Shown here: positions 18,801 through 26,817 of the stretch, piece by piece
Layout: the number at the start of each line of letters is the position of its first letter
Position numbering within the stretch: the first letter of the stretch is position 1
Assembly: GCA_036504235.1 (NCBI GenBank)
Contig: DASXVN010000012.1
Span: 1-59,526 of the forward strand
Origin: Zipacnadum sp036504235
GTDB taxonomy: Bacteria; Armatimonadota; Zipacnadia; Zipacnadales; Zipacnadaceae
Reading direction: 5' to 3'
DNA: 59,526 nt
Made by a program: the position numbers and the translations under genes
The notes under the pieces: generated by a model
What the model was told of the DNA's origin: nothing
Database searches by the model: none
Seen by the model: only the letters and a program-made list of their open reading frames with translations

Positions 18801-19187
18801 GTCAGCCTGTCGGTGGAGGCGGACGAGATGCGCCCCGTGGACACCGACACCGCGCTGCTGGAGCAGGTTATCAGCAATCTCGTGGACAATGCTATCAAGT
18901 TCAACCGTCCCGGCGGGACCGTGGCCGTGCGGCTGCACGGGGAGCCCGAGGGCGCGGTGATTGAGGTAGAGGACAGCGGGCCGGGGATTCCGCAGGAGTT
19001 CCACGGGCGGATTTTTGAGGAGTTTGAGCGGGGGCCCCGCGAGCTACACGGGCAGGCTGAGGGCACCGGTCTGGGGCTCTCGATCGCTGCGCGGTTGACC
19101 GAGTACCTGGGCGGCTCCCTGCAACTCGACAGCCAGGTAGGACGGGGCAGCCGGTTTTCGGTGCGCCTTCCCTACGCTCAGCCGTAA
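15801..19187 (+). CDS. Multi-GAF hybrid-like sensor histidine kinase with a degenerate receiver
   Basis: The 1128-residue kinase appears soluble, with no membrane span. Residues 1-125 form a receiver fold whose Asp is replaced by Glu53 (AILWELATPG). A PAS domain follows (about 140-250, FLDSVPQALLIVSLDGRLVG). Further on are a second PAS-like stretch and three GAF domains near 400-560, 570-720 and 750-905. HisKA has SALSHELRRPLASIQAYNEL with phospho-acceptor His912. HATPase_c has NLVDNAIKFN, VEDSGPGIPQEF and GTGLGLSIA. The kinase should pass phosphate to the OmpR-type regulator 64 bp downstream. Glu in the receiver can mimic permanent phosphorylation (inference). The location after the Tad locus hints at control of pilus expression. 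Confidence 0.9.
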   Translation: MNVLLSHQDRQSADRLRGEIQAWDPAWVVDIGVSAAEVLALAASGDYQAILWELATPGSAGLLTVRQLRAAAPAAVLLVTAFPGVEALAAQTLSEGADAYLISRPNWLEELTAILAQVPALLRRRHEAARLQQQLRLLREQHEAFLDSVPQALLIVSLDGRLVGGNAAAARLTGRSRRQLVGQSLSALLLANTPTHALLAAGGDPESPLPEVSPGLLSVWRDENCVGAQVLLQEQEGRYRLATLEFRPVIAVPGSDLLVTLRAVGEREVALVAGTQETFGALWESTAFYLALVDDAERMVRVGAGVRQWLLEAGAAREEAGGETPGALITDLIDPIALPQIRAALESEQHFSGEVGLCLPTGGTRAGQLVVMPSGEQGATLWLATPLRETEQREQTMQVDRAVMALTEAVTSLEGVHEPRELPEHALEAVGQLQRYDAALCRLDLACDGDAHQVLESSRGFSAPHAEVIAQRLGALLRGDKLPRQTLIFNDLEEYCRRSGESTLQQALAAEGLLSAAWLPVSIGGEPVGFIFLAAHRAGAFPTCMQKVLDLFTAEVGRAAAAAALFYQTQMSASLAQQLLRISVALNSRGDLEDVLRRVAEAAVNISNGNCCWVEVLDEQGQQFVSTFRHCPDHNLAQNLYVEIHKVAWEAVEQQSPAQTAVEDPGGTRYRVVAVPLRVEGRVVGVMTLGHLESRRLGATALNALQVLATQAAAAVRNMQLLSLASERTQRMEAAAVQAREEETRARTVLQAAASVTETRDLHETLAQIARSAAMEIGFERVRVFLAEHQAGVLQGRVEAYSDGTTLDITSQNVPLRAGADLLSDVALSSAPYMMYSITGEDDGGNYEQLFMPLRWQGELIGIIAADNRASRKSITCQQTRLLRALATLAAVAVERARMDEVRHMLVSALSHELRRPLASIQAYNELLLDEDAGPINEEQRTYLRRVEESCQRLARMIEDLLDWSKLRAGRITVDRQQADLRETVQEVADELQPKARQAEVSLSVEADEMRPVDTDTALLEQVISNLVDNAIKFNRPGGTVAVRLHGEPEGAVIEVEDSGPGIPQEFHGRIFEEFERGPRELHGQAEGTGLGLSIAARLTEYLGGSLQLDSQVGRGSRFSVRLPYAQP

Positions 19188-19251
19188 ATGTTCCGGTAGC
19201 AGAGGTTCTAGGGGGGGCAGCGTAGAAAGTAAGAATAGTTAGGTGGGAGCT

Positions 19252-19998
19252 ATGCGGAAAATACTTATCATTGACGACGACGAGAACCTGTCCTGGGCCG
19301 TCCAGAAACGCTTCGAGAACCTGGGCTTTGAGGTGGCGACCGCCGCTGAGGGGCGCAAGGGCGTGGAGCTGGTGGAGAAAGAGCGGCCGGATCTGGTGAT
19401 CCTGGACCTCAACCTCCCGGATGTGGACGGGCTGGATATCTGTCGCTACCTGCGGCGGCGGACCAATATTCCAGTGGTCATGCTGACCGGCCGCGCGGAG
19501 GATAATGACACGATCGTCGGGCTGGAGATCGGCGCCGATGATTACGTCACCAAGCCCTTCAACCTCAACGAGCTGGCGGCGCGGGTGCGCGCGGTGCTCC
19601 GGCGCGCCAACCCGGAGATGATGATTGACGCTCCGGCGGGGGCGGCGACGGCTGCCGGTCCCTCGCGCTCCGCGGTCGCCGCGCCGCCGCCGCGAGTCAT
19701 GGCCGCGGCCGGCGTGGAGATGGACGCCGAGGCCAAGCGGGTCTGGGTGGAGGGCCGCGAGGTGCAGCTCACCCCGACGGAGTTCAAGCTGCTGCAGACC
19801 CTGCTGGAGAACCAGGGCAAGGTCGTCAGCACCCAGGACCTGTTGCGTGCCGCCTGGGGCTATGAGGGTACCGACACGCACCTGGTCGAGGTCCACATCG
19901 GCAACCTGCGCAGCAAGGTGGAGACCAACTCCCGCCGCCCCGAGCGGGTGAAGACGGTGCGCGGCTTCGGCTACCGCATCGACAGCGACGGCAGCTAG
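19252..19998 (+). CDS. OmpR/PhoB-family response regulator
   Basis: The 248-residue regulator has a receiver domain (1-120) with acidic cluster Asp8-Asp10, phospho-acceptor Asp52 (LVILDLNLPD), Thr in VVMLTGRA and Lys in VTKPFN. An Ala/Pro-rich linker of about 30 residues (AAAGPSRSAVAAPPP) is longer than usual. The C-terminal winged helix has VQLTPTEFKLLQTLLENQGK and VEVHIGNLRSKVE. ATG 19252 follows AGGTGGGA; an upstream GTG overlaps that site. It is almost certainly the partner of the preceding kinase. A strong terminator follows. Confidence 0.92.
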   Translation: MRKILIIDDDENLSWAVQKRFENLGFEVATAAEGRKGVELVEKERPDLVILDLNLPDVDGLDICRYLRRRTNIPVVMLTGRAEDNDTIVGLEIGADDYVTKPFNLNELAARVRAVLRRANPEMMIDAPAGAATAAGPSRSAVAAPPPRVMAAAGVEMDAEAKRVWVEGREVQLTPTEFKLLQTLLENQGKVVSTQDLLRAAWGYEGTDTHLVEVHIGNLRSKVETNSRRPERVKTVRGFGYRIDSDGS

Positions 19999-20022
19999 CC
20001 GCGAGCGACAACCGGAAATACG

Positions 20023-20058
20023 AAGCGCGGGGCCCAGTGGCTCCGCGCTTTTGCTTTT
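20023..20058 (+). terminator. Intrinsic terminator of the kinase-regulator operon
   Basis: AAGCGCGG (20023-20030) pairs with CCGCGCTT (20043-20050), followed by the T-rich tract TTTTGCTTTT. It separates the regulator from the convergent ligA. Confidence 0.8.
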
Positions 20059-20059
20059 C

Positions 20060-20097
20060 ACCCCTCTCCTGCCAGGAGAGGGGCCGGGGGTGAGGCC
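20060..20097. repeat. Family B palindromic repeat
   Basis: CCCCTCTCCT-gc-CAGGAGAGGGG followed by CCGGGGGTGAGG sits between the terminator and the ligA stop. The same sequence type appears at 52939-52990. It lies directly downstream of ligA on the minus strand and could serve as that gene's 3' hairpin. Confidence 0.65.
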
Positions 20098-20099
20098 CC

Positions 20100-22160
20100 C
20101 TAGTCCAGGGGCAAGGTCAAGGCGACCGGCTCCGGCGGCGGGCCGCTGGTTTCGTCCAGCAGCCGCTGGAAGGCCGCCTCGTCCAGGAGGGCGACGCCCA
20201 GCTTTTCAGCCTGGGCGCGCTTGGAGCCGGGGTCGGCGCCGGCCACCACGTAATTCGTCTTCTTGGAGACCGAGCCGATCACTTTCCCCCCGCGCTCCTG
20301 CACCAGCCGCCCGGCCGCCTCGCGCGTGTAGCTCTCCAGTGTCCCCGTGAAGACGAAGGTCTGCCCGGCGAGGGGACCGGCAGCGGCGGCGCTACGGGGC
20401 ACCGGCGCCGGCTGCACGCCGTGAGCGAGCAGGCCGCGAATCACCGCCAAGTTGCGCGGCTCGGCGAGGAAGTCGTGGACGCTGGTGGCGATCTCCGGAC
20501 CGACGCCGGGGATGGCCTGCAGCTCCTCCGGCGTGCTGGCCAGCAGGGCCTCGAGGTTGCCGAAGTGGGCGGCCAGCAGCCCGGCCACATGTTCGCCGAC
20601 CTGGGGGATGCTCAGCGCGAGCAGGAAGCGCGGCAGGGTGGTTTGCTTGCTGCGCGCGAGCTGTGCCAGGAGATTCTGCGCGGACTTGGCGCCCATGCGC
20701 TCCAGCGCGGTCAGTTGCTCCTCGGTCAGATCGTAGAGGTCCGGCAACGAGCGGACCAGGCCAGTGCTGACCAGTTGGCGCGCGAGCTTCTCGCCGAGGC
20801 CCTCGATGTCCAGCGCGTAGCGCGAGGCGAAGTGCCCCAGGTGCCCCTCCAGTTGAGCGGGGCAATCGAGATTGGGGCAGCGGACGAAGGGCTCGCCGGG
20901 GGTGCGGATCGCGGGCGTCCCGCAGACCGGGCAGGCCTCCGGCATGTGGAAGATTTGCTCGGCGCCGGTGCGGTCCTCAACGATCGGCTTGACCACATAC
21001 GGAATCACGTCGCCGGCGCGCTCGACTAACAGGTTGTCGCCGATCCGGAGGTCCTTGCGCTCGATTTCCTCGATGTTGTGGAGGCTGGCGCGGCTGACGG
21101 TGACGCCGCCGATCGGCACCGGCTCCAGCATGGCGACGGGGGTCAGGACGCCGGTGCGGCCGACGCTGACGAAGATGCTGCGCAGCCGCGTGGTGGCCTG
21201 ACGCGCGGGGAACTTGTAGGCAACCGCCCAGCGCGGGCTGCGTGAGCGCTCGCCCATCGCGGCCTGCACGGCGTGGTCGTTGACCTTGAAGACGACACCG
21301 TCAATCTCGAAAGGCAGGTCCTCGCGGGCGGCCTCCAGGTCGCGGTAGAAGTCGCGGGCGGCCTCGCGTCCGACCACCAGGCGTACGCGCTCGTCCACGC
21401 GCAGACCCCACCGCGGCAGGGTGGAGACCAGCTCCTCTTCGGTGGCAAAGTCCGCGCCCTCCATCTGGCCAATCCCGTAGAAGTAGATCTCGAGCGGGCG
21501 GGCGGCGGTGATCTGCGCGTCCAGTTGGCGCAGTGAGCCGGCGGCGGCGTTGCGAGGATTAGCGAAGACCGGCTCGCCGGCCTCCTCGCGAGTCTGGTTG
21601 AGTCGCCGGAAGGCTGCCGTGGGGAAGATGACCTCGCCACGCACCTCCAGGCGGGGCGGCAGGGGCGGCGCCCCCTCGGTGCGGATCAGGCGCAGCGGCA
21701 CGGTTCGTAGCGTCCGCAGATTGTCGGAGACGTCCTCCCCGACCAAGCCGTCGCCGCGGGTGGAGGCCGTGAGCAGCGCGCCCTCCACATAGACCAGCTC
21801 CACGGCCAGGCCATCGAACTTGGGCTCGGCGACCAGCTCCACGACCCCCGCCTCGCGCTCCACCCGCTCCAGGAACCGCTCGAAATCCTCGGCGCTGTAG
21901 AGGCTCTCCAGGCTGAGCATGGGGAGGTTGTGTACCACCGTGCCCAGCTCCTCGCGGGGCGCGGCGCCCACGCGCTGGGTGGGCGAATCCGGGGTGAGGA
22001 GGTCGGGGAACTGCTCCTCCAGGTCCTGCAACTCGCGGAGCAACTGGTCGTACTCGGAATCGGCGACAAGCGGGTCGTCGAGCACGTAGTAGCGATAGTT
22101 ATGGTAGAGGAGTTGCTCGCGCAACTCGGCGATTCGGGCGGCGGCCGGGGGGTGATCCAT
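20100..22160 (-). CDS. ligA: NAD+-dependent DNA ligase LigA
   Basis: The 686-residue enzyme seals nicks in replication and repair using NAD+. The Ia domain is near 1-70 with YHNYRYYVLDDPLVADSEYD. The nucleotidyltransferase core has the AMP-accepting lysine Lys114 in KFDGLAVELVY. An OB domain follows, then the zinc finger CPVCGTPAIRTPGEPFVRC-PNLDC with four Cys, helix-hairpin-helix repeats and a C-terminal BRCT domain (GQTFVFTGTLESYTREAA). Its length matches the family (about 670). The ATG at 22160 has GGGAG 9-10 nt before it and lies 6 bp after the upstream glycosyltransferase stop; a longer frame to 22418 runs inside that gene and is rejected. Ligase and glycosyltransferase appear co-transcribed. 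Confidence 0.96.
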   Translation of the reverse strand: MDHPPAAARIAELREQLLYHNYRYYVLDDPLVADSEYDQLLRELQDLEEQFPDLLTPDSPTQRVGAAPREELGTVVHNLPMLSLESLYSAEDFERFLERVEREAGVVELVAEPKFDGLAVELVYVEGALLTASTRGDGLVGEDVSDNLRTLRTVPLRLIRTEGAPPLPPRLEVRGEVIFPTAAFRRLNQTREEAGEPVFANPRNAAAGSLRQLDAQITAARPLEIYFYGIGQMEGADFATEEELVSTLPRWGLRVDERVRLVVGREAARDFYRDLEAAREDLPFEIDGVVFKVNDHAVQAAMGERSRSPRWAVAYKFPARQATTRLRSIFVSVGRTGVLTPVAMLEPVPIGGVTVSRASLHNIEEIERKDLRIGDNLLVERAGDVIPYVVKPIVEDRTGAEQIFHMPEACPVCGTPAIRTPGEPFVRCPNLDCPAQLEGHLGHFASRYALDIEGLGEKLARQLVSTGLVRSLPDLYDLTEEQLTALERMGAKSAQNLLAQLARSKQTTLPRFLLALSIPQVGEHVAGLLAAHFGNLEALLASTPEELQAIPGVGPEIATSVHDFLAEPRNLAVIRGLLAHGVQPAPVPRSAAAAGPLAGQTFVFTGTLESYTREAAGRLVQERGGKVIGSVSKKTNYVVAGADPGSKRAQAEKLGVALLDEAAFQRLLDETSGPPPEPVALTLPLD

Positions 22161-22165
22161 AGCGG

Positions 22166-22906
22166 TCAACTCCCGCGGGGCCGCACCGTCCGGTGCAGGC
22201 GGCGGATGCGGAGGATGTCCCGGAGCATCTGGGGCCCGGCCACCAGCATGTTGACTTTGGTGTCCGGGTCGTTGATCCAGCGCACGGGGATTTGCTCGAT
22301 CTTGTAGCCCAGGCGGAGGGCGAGGTAGAGCAGCTCGGCGTCGAAGGCCCAGCCGAGAAGTTGCAGGCGGCTGAAGAGATCGCGCGCCACCTCGCGGCGG
22401 AAGAACTTGAAGCCGCACTGCGAATCGGCGATGCCTGGGAGCAGGAGGGTGCGGGTGTAGAAGCCGAAGGCCTTGCCGGCGATCGCGCGGTACCAGGGCT
22501 GGCGCACCTGCACGTCGGAACTCGACATGCCCCGCGAGCCGATGGCCAGATCGGCGCCGCGCGCCAGGGCCTGCAGAAAGCGATCAATCTCGGCGAAGGG
22601 GGTGGACATGTCGGCGTCCGCGTAGCCGACGTACTGGCCGCGGGCCTCGAGGATGCCCCGACGGACCGCGGCGGCCTTGCCCTGGTTGGGCTCCTGGCGG
22701 AAAATGCGCAGGGGCACGTGGCCCTCCAACGCGCGGCGGACCACCTCGGCGGTGTTGTCGGTGCTGCCGTCATCCACGAGGATGATCTCGACATCCAGGT
22801 CGGTAGCGCGCACGTGAGCGAGGATCTGCTCCAGGCCGGAACGCAGGCGACGAGATTCGTTGTAGGCGGGGATTACGACGGATACCAGGGGCTGGTGCTC
22901 CGGCAT
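22166..22906 (-). CDS. GT2 polyprenyl-phosphate glucosyltransferase-like (Alg5-like)
   Basis: The 246-residue GT-A fold transferase resembles dolichyl-phosphate beta-glucosyltransferase. It likely moves a sugar from a nucleotide donor to a polyprenyl phosphate at the cytoplasmic membrane face. SVVIPAYNESRRLRSGLEQI opens the fold, VDDGSTDNT binds the nucleotide, and DADMSTPFAEIDRFL holds the DxD metal site. SQCGFKFFRREVARDLFSRL is typical of Alg5-like proteins. No C-terminal membrane spans are present, unlike many DPM synthases. The ATG at 22906 follows GGGAGAAG; the frame open upstream to 23020 overlaps the promoter. It leads into ligA. Confidence 0.85.
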   Translation of the reverse strand: MPEHQPLVSVVIPAYNESRRLRSGLEQILAHVRATDLDVEIILVDDGSTDNTAEVVRRALEGHVPLRIFRQEPNQGKAAAVRRGILEARGQYVGYADADMSTPFAEIDRFLQALARGADLAIGSRGMSSSDVQVRQPWYRAIAGKAFGFYTRTLLLPGIADSQCGFKFFRREVARDLFSRLQLLGWAFDAELLYLALRLGYKIEQIPVRWINDPDTKVNMLVAGPQMLRDILRIRRLHRTVRPRGS

Positions 22907-22991
22907 GTGTCTTCTCCCGGCAAGTCGGTTAGGTAACACGGTAGCGCGCAACTCTCGTTCCAGAATGGGCCAAGCCCAGGTGTTAGGCTCC

Positions 22992-23020
22992 ATAATACGC
23001 GCATCGGGGCGGTGACGCAA
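22992..23020 (-). promoter_or_regulatory. Promoter of the glycosyltransferase-ligA operon
   Basis: On the minus strand TTGCGT (23020-23015) and TATTAT (22997-22992) are 17 nt apart. The start point would be near 22985, about 80 nt before the glycosyltransferase ATG. The -35 is a weaker match. Confidence 0.55.
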
Positions 23021-23041
23021 CGGGGAAGCGGGCGCCCCCGA

Positions 23042-23070
23042 TTGACACGGGGCCGCCCCCTCCCTAGAAT
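23042..23070 (+). promoter_or_regulatory. Promoter of the radical SAM gene
   Basis: TTGACA (23042-23047) and TAGAAT (23065-23070) are exactly 17 nt apart. Transcription should start near 23077, which rules out the in-frame ATG at 23012 and supports the one at 23159. Confidence 0.8.
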
Positions 23071-23158
23071 AACCTGGTTAACTGGTCAGACGAATCGTGC
23101 CGGCGCGCCTTCCGTCGCGGTTGCACCTGGTCTTCTTCCCGAGAGGTCTGATTTGGGG

Positions 23159-24193
23159 ATGCCCTCACTCAAACCGGCGATACACGCTCTGGCGTATGGC
23201 AGATGGATGCGGCGCGACGGTCTCTCGCGTCGGCAGAAACTGGCGATTTTCCGGCACTGGGTCGCCAAGATTGGCGTGGAGACCAACGGCCGGTGCAATC
23301 GCACTTGCTGGTTCTGTCCCAATCGCTTCCTGGACCGGCGTGCGGACCTGCCGATGTCCCCGGAGCACTGGGAGGTCATCCTCCGTGGCCTGCACGATAC
23401 CGACTATTCGCGCTTACTGGTGTGGTCGCGCTACTCCGAGCCGTTAGCTGATCGCGCGATTCTGGAGCGGGTAGCGGAGGCCCGCGCGGCCGCCCCGCAG
23501 TGCCGCGTGGTGATCTACAGCAACGGAGACTATCTGGACGCGGAGTATGTACGCGAACTGGCCCCCGCGGGGGTGAACCGACTGGTGCTGGGCGCCTACC
23601 TGCCGGAGGGGGCCGCTTTCTCGCGGGAGGAGGCGCTGCGGCAGTGCACGGCCCTGGCGGCGCGATGTGGGGCGGCTTACGAGATCGCCACGGACACCGC
23701 CCGCCATGTCGGACTGCGGCTGCAGATTCCGGGGTTGGCGGCGACAGTGGCCTGTCAGGATTATGGCGGCTCGGCGGACACCAGTGATCGCGGGGGCGCC
23801 CTGGCTGAGCTGAGCGCCGCCAAGCCGCGTCGGTTCGCCCCGTGTTACCTGCCCAGTTGGCACCTGTTGATCGACCACAGCGGTGCGGTGATGCCCTGCT
23901 GCCACCTGCGCAGCGATTACCCGGACCATGTGCCGTGCATCGTGGCGCGCTTGGGCTCCGGCGAGGAGGAAGTGGACCTGGTGGGGGCCTACGCCCGGCT
24001 GGCTTCCTGGCGCCGTACCGCAATGACGTACGGCCCCAAGGAGGGCCCGTGCGCCCACTGTACCGTCGGCACCCGTGCCGGAGACGCGGTCACCCGCCTG
24101 AGCCAGCGCCTCGCCTTGGGGCTGGCCGGCTGCTCCGGCAGCGGTCTGGGAGCGGGCTTTCTGACCTCGCACCGCGCCCGTCGGCTGTGGTGA
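23159..24193 (+). CDS. Radical SAM/SPASM-type iron-sulfur enzyme
   Basis: The 344-residue protein belongs to the radical SAM superfamily, which reductively cleaves S-adenosylmethionine. The 4Fe-4S motif is CNRTCWFC (Cys46, Cys50, Cys53), with GVETNGR just before it. The C-terminal region carries a second Cys set: CYLPSWHLLIDHSGAVMPCC and, about 75 residues on, CAHC, which looks like a SPASM-type auxiliary cluster site. VWSRYSEPLADRAILERVAE corresponds to the GGEP region, here SEP. Similar proteins modify peptides or glycans, and the substrate cannot be told from context. It stands alone, divergent from the glycosyltransferase-ligA operon. The start was chosen by the promoter position. Confidence 0.85.
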   Translation: MPSLKPAIHALAYGRWMRRDGLSRRQKLAIFRHWVAKIGVETNGRCNRTCWFCPNRFLDRRADLPMSPEHWEVILRGLHDTDYSRLLVWSRYSEPLADRAILERVAEARAAAPQCRVVIYSNGDYLDAEYVRELAPAGVNRLVLGAYLPEGAAFSREEALRQCTALAARCGAAYEIATDTARHVGLRLQIPGLAATVACQDYGGSADTSDRGGALAELSAAKPRRFAPCYLPSWHLLIDHSGAVMPCCHLRSDYPDHVPCIVARLGSGEEEVDLVGAYARLASWRRTAMTYGPKEGPCAHCTVGTRAGDAVTRLSQRLALGLAGCSGSGLGAGFLTSHRARRLW

Positions 24194-24219
24194 AGGATAG
24201 TGGAACTCTCCGTGTCGGC

Positions 24220-26148
24220 CTACTCGAAAACCGCCACCACGGGGCCCGTCCAGCGCGGTAGAGCGGCGACCGTGTAGTCGCCCGCCCAGGTGAGGGTCAG
24301 GCTCTCGCCGGTCAGCGGGAGGAACGCGCGCCGGTAGGTTCCGCGCAGGCCCAGGGACAGGTCGGCCAGCGTCGGCCACTCCTCGATCTGGGGGAGGACG
24401 TCACTGCGCACCGGCGCGTAGGGCACCAGCACGCAGACGGCCCGCTCGCCCTGCCGCAGCACCGCCACCTCGGCCGCCAGCGGCAGGTTGGTCTGCACCA
24501 GCGGCGTCGGGAGCAGCAGGCGCAGGGCGCCGAGCAGCAGCTCCCGGTAGCCGCCGTAGCCGGTACGCGCGTACTCCGCAAAGAGCGGCGTCCCTAGCGC
24601 GATCAGCCCGCCCTGGCGCACCAGCACCGGCTGGTCGGTGGGCTGGTCGTAGGCAACCTGCGGGCTGGAGAAGAAGAAATGCTCCTCTCGGGGCGGATAG
24701 GGCAGGGTCAGCGTGGCGAGAGGCTCCGCGCCGGGGGCCACCAGAGGGGCGAGACCGGCGAGCATCACCATCGGCAGGTCCGGCACCGCCGGAGCCCAGT
24801 CACCGCGCACTTGCAGGTAGGCCGGGCCGGGGGTCGGCTCGCCGCGGCGTACGAGGTCCGCGGGGAGCGCCTCGAGGGCCGCGCCCGTGGCCAGGATCGC
24901 GCCGCCCGCGGCCAGGTAGTCCGCCAGCTTGCGCCGGGTCTCCTCATCCGCGTAGGCGTCATCGGGCAGGACCAGCGCCGGGTAGCCGCTCCAGTCCGCC
25001 AGTCGGTCCACCGTGGTGAACTGCAGCTTGGCCTCCATGAGCAGACGCGTGGCGCCGATCCAGGGCTCGCTGGGGAACTGCCCCTGGCCGAGGGGCGGCA
25101 GCAGGATCGCCACCTCGGCGGCCGGCGTGGTGTCCTGCAGGTAGGGCTGAAGTTGCGCCAGCGGCTGCAGCACCTCGCCGATCCGGTCGTAGCGCGCCGG
25201 TTCCAGCCGTCCGCGTGGGGGTAGTTGGTCGCCAATCCCGACGCCGGCGCCGGCCGCCAGCATCGTGTACACCTCGAACTCGAGAAGCGCGCGGCTCTTG
25301 AGCGTGCCGAAATCGCCCCAGGTATTGTGGAAGGCCGCGGTCATCCCCATGACCGGCCGGCCCAGGGTGCGCAGGTAGCGGGCCTTAGTGGGGATGTAGA
25401 AATAGCCCCAGCCGCCGGTCGCCAGCGCCTCCACGTCCACGTATGCCGCTTGCGTCAAGCCCTGCGGCCGTTCGTGGAGGGAGAGGCCGTTGAGGGTGAA
25501 CTCCGCGTCGGAACCCACCTCCGCCAGGAGCCCGGCAACCTTGGCTGCGAACTCGTCGGTCGAGCCCCGCATGTGGGCGCGGACGTCGGCGGGCGAGGTG
25601 GGGTCCAGCCCCAGCCGCGCCATGCGCTCTCGGCACCAGGGGCAGTGACAGCCCTCGTCCTGAAAGAAGAGCAGGTCGTACCAGAGCCCCTCGACCGGGT
25701 ACCGCGTCAGTATCTCGGCCGAGAGGGGCAGGACGTTGCGCTCTAGGTACGGGCTATTGAGGCAGACCAGGAAGTACCCGCCCTCGTCCAACGTGCGCGG
25801 CCGACCATCCGGACCGCACTGGGCCCAGTCGGGGTCGGCATAATCGCTGCAGCCCGTGTTCACGTAGGCGGCGGCGGTAAGGCCCTCCGCGTGCAAGGCG
25901 GCGGTCATCTCGCCGAGCAGATCGCGCTGCAGGTGGGGATGGGGCACGCCGACCGCGCTGGGGAAGTAGGCGTGCCCGTGGGCGTCCTGGGCAAAGACGG
26001 TCGCCGAGTCAAAACCGGCCCGCCGCAATGTACCCGCGAACTCGGCGGGGTCGAAATCCGCCGCGAGATCGGGGATTCCCGCCGGGTTGTGATAGTCGAG
26101 ATGCAGCCGGCGATGGTCAGCGGACAGGCGCGGTCGCGAGTCAGTCAT
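24220..26148 (-). CDS. GHL6-like/beta-galactosidase-fold glycoside hydrolase
   Basis: The 642-residue protein looks like a hypothetical glycosyl hydrolase (GHL6-type) TIM barrel. HLDYHNPAGIPDLAADFDPA opens it and DSATVFAQDAHGHAYFPSAV follows. The barrel has GLWYDLLFFQDEGCHCPWC at about 170-188, containing the likely acidic residues and a CxCxxC cluster that might bind a metal. Residues about 400-560 resemble a beta-galactosidase trimerisation (glutamine-amidotransferase-like) domain, including ALVLPDDAYADEETRRKLAD. There is no signal peptide, so it should act in the cytoplasm. It is the last gene of a three-gene operon, after the esterase and flavoprotein genes. AAAGG precedes the ATG. The substrate is unknown. 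Confidence 0.72.
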   Translation of the reverse strand: MTDSRPRLSADHRRLHLDYHNPAGIPDLAADFDPAEFAGTLRRAGFDSATVFAQDAHGHAYFPSAVGVPHPHLQRDLLGEMTAALHAEGLTAAAYVNTGCSDYADPDWAQCGPDGRPRTLDEGGYFLVCLNSPYLERNVLPLSAEILTRYPVEGLWYDLLFFQDEGCHCPWCRERMARLGLDPTSPADVRAHMRGSTDEFAAKVAGLLAEVGSDAEFTLNGLSLHERPQGLTQAAYVDVEALATGGWGYFYIPTKARYLRTLGRPVMGMTAAFHNTWGDFGTLKSRALLEFEVYTMLAAGAGVGIGDQLPPRGRLEPARYDRIGEVLQPLAQLQPYLQDTTPAAEVAILLPPLGQGQFPSEPWIGATRLLMEAKLQFTTVDRLADWSGYPALVLPDDAYADEETRRKLADYLAAGGAILATGAALEALPADLVRRGEPTPGPAYLQVRGDWAPAVPDLPMVMLAGLAPLVAPGAEPLATLTLPYPPREEHFFFSSPQVAYDQPTDQPVLVRQGGLIALGTPLFAEYARTGYGGYRELLLGALRLLLPTPLVQTNLPLAAEVAVLRQGERAVCVLVPYAPVRSDVLPQIEEWPTLADLSLGLRGTYRRAFLPLTGESLTLTWAGDYTVAALPRWTGPVVAVFE

Positions 26149-26231
26149 GAGCGGCCTTTCATTCCGAATGGTTCCGGCAAAAGCCCAGGCGAGGCGAGCA
26201 GCTAGTGAGTTGTCCGCGCCGAGGGGACGCC

Positions 26232-26804
26232 TCAGGCGTTGACCTTCCCCAGCAGCCAGGCCAGATTCTCGCCCAGCACCTGCATGGTGCGAATGCCTTC
26301 CTCGTCCTGCTCGACCTCGCCCGCCTCCCGCCCGATGCCCTGGTTCCAGTAGATGGAGCCGGGCACGATCATCTCGCTGATCAGGAAGAAGTGGTTGATG
26401 GTGTCGAAGGCGTGGATCTCCCCGGCCCGGCGCACCGCTACCACCGCCGCCCCCACCTTGCGCCGCAGCAGGCCTTGGGACTTGGTCACGAACCCCGCCC
26501 GATCAATCAGCGCCTTGAGTTCCGGCGTCACGTCGGCGAAGTAGGTCGGCGAGGCCAGGATGATCCCGTCCGCCGCCAGCATCTTCTCCACGCAGGAATT
26601 GACGATGTCGTCGTCCTGCACGCAGCGCCCGTCCTTGGCCGAGAAGCAGTGGTAGCAGGCCTTGCAGCCGGGGATAAGCAGGCCGCCGATCTGCACCAAC
26701 TCCGTCTCAATCCCCGCTGCTTCGAGCGGCGCGAAGACGTGGCGGAGCAGGTGGGCGGTGTTGCCGTTGGCGCGCGGGCTGCCGTTGAAGGCGACTACTT
26801 TCAT
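26232..26804 (-). CDS. Iron-sulfur flavoprotein (NADPH-dependent FMN reductase family)
   Basis: The 190-residue flavodoxin-fold protein starts with MKVVAFNGSPRANGNTAHLL, the FMN-phosphate loop of the family. GCKACYHCFSAKDGRC provides a CX2CX2CX7C motif like the compact 4Fe-4S site of Isf proteins from methanogens and other anaerobes. ASPTYFADVTPELKALIDRA is the flavin-binding stretch. It should carry FMN plus a 4Fe-4S cluster and act as a small electron-transfer or quinone/disulfide reductase. It lies 13 bp after the esterase stop and is co-transcribed; why a redox protein sits between two carbohydrate enzymes is unclear. Confidence 0.85.
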   Translation of the reverse strand: MKVVAFNGSPRANGNTAHLLRHVFAPLEAAGIETELVQIGGLLIPGCKACYHCFSAKDGRCVQDDDIVNSCVEKMLAADGIILASPTYFADVTPELKALIDRAGFVTKSQGLLRRKVGAAVVAVRRAGEIHAFDTINHFFLISEMIVPGSIYWNQGIGREAGEVEQDEEGIRTMQVLGENLAWLLGKVNA

Positions 26805-26817
26805 AGTGAGTCCTTTC

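Noticed and set aside
23012..23158. Longer N-terminus for the radical SAM gene
   Set aside because: A near-consensus promoter (23042-23070) lies inside it, so it cannot be translated from that transcript.
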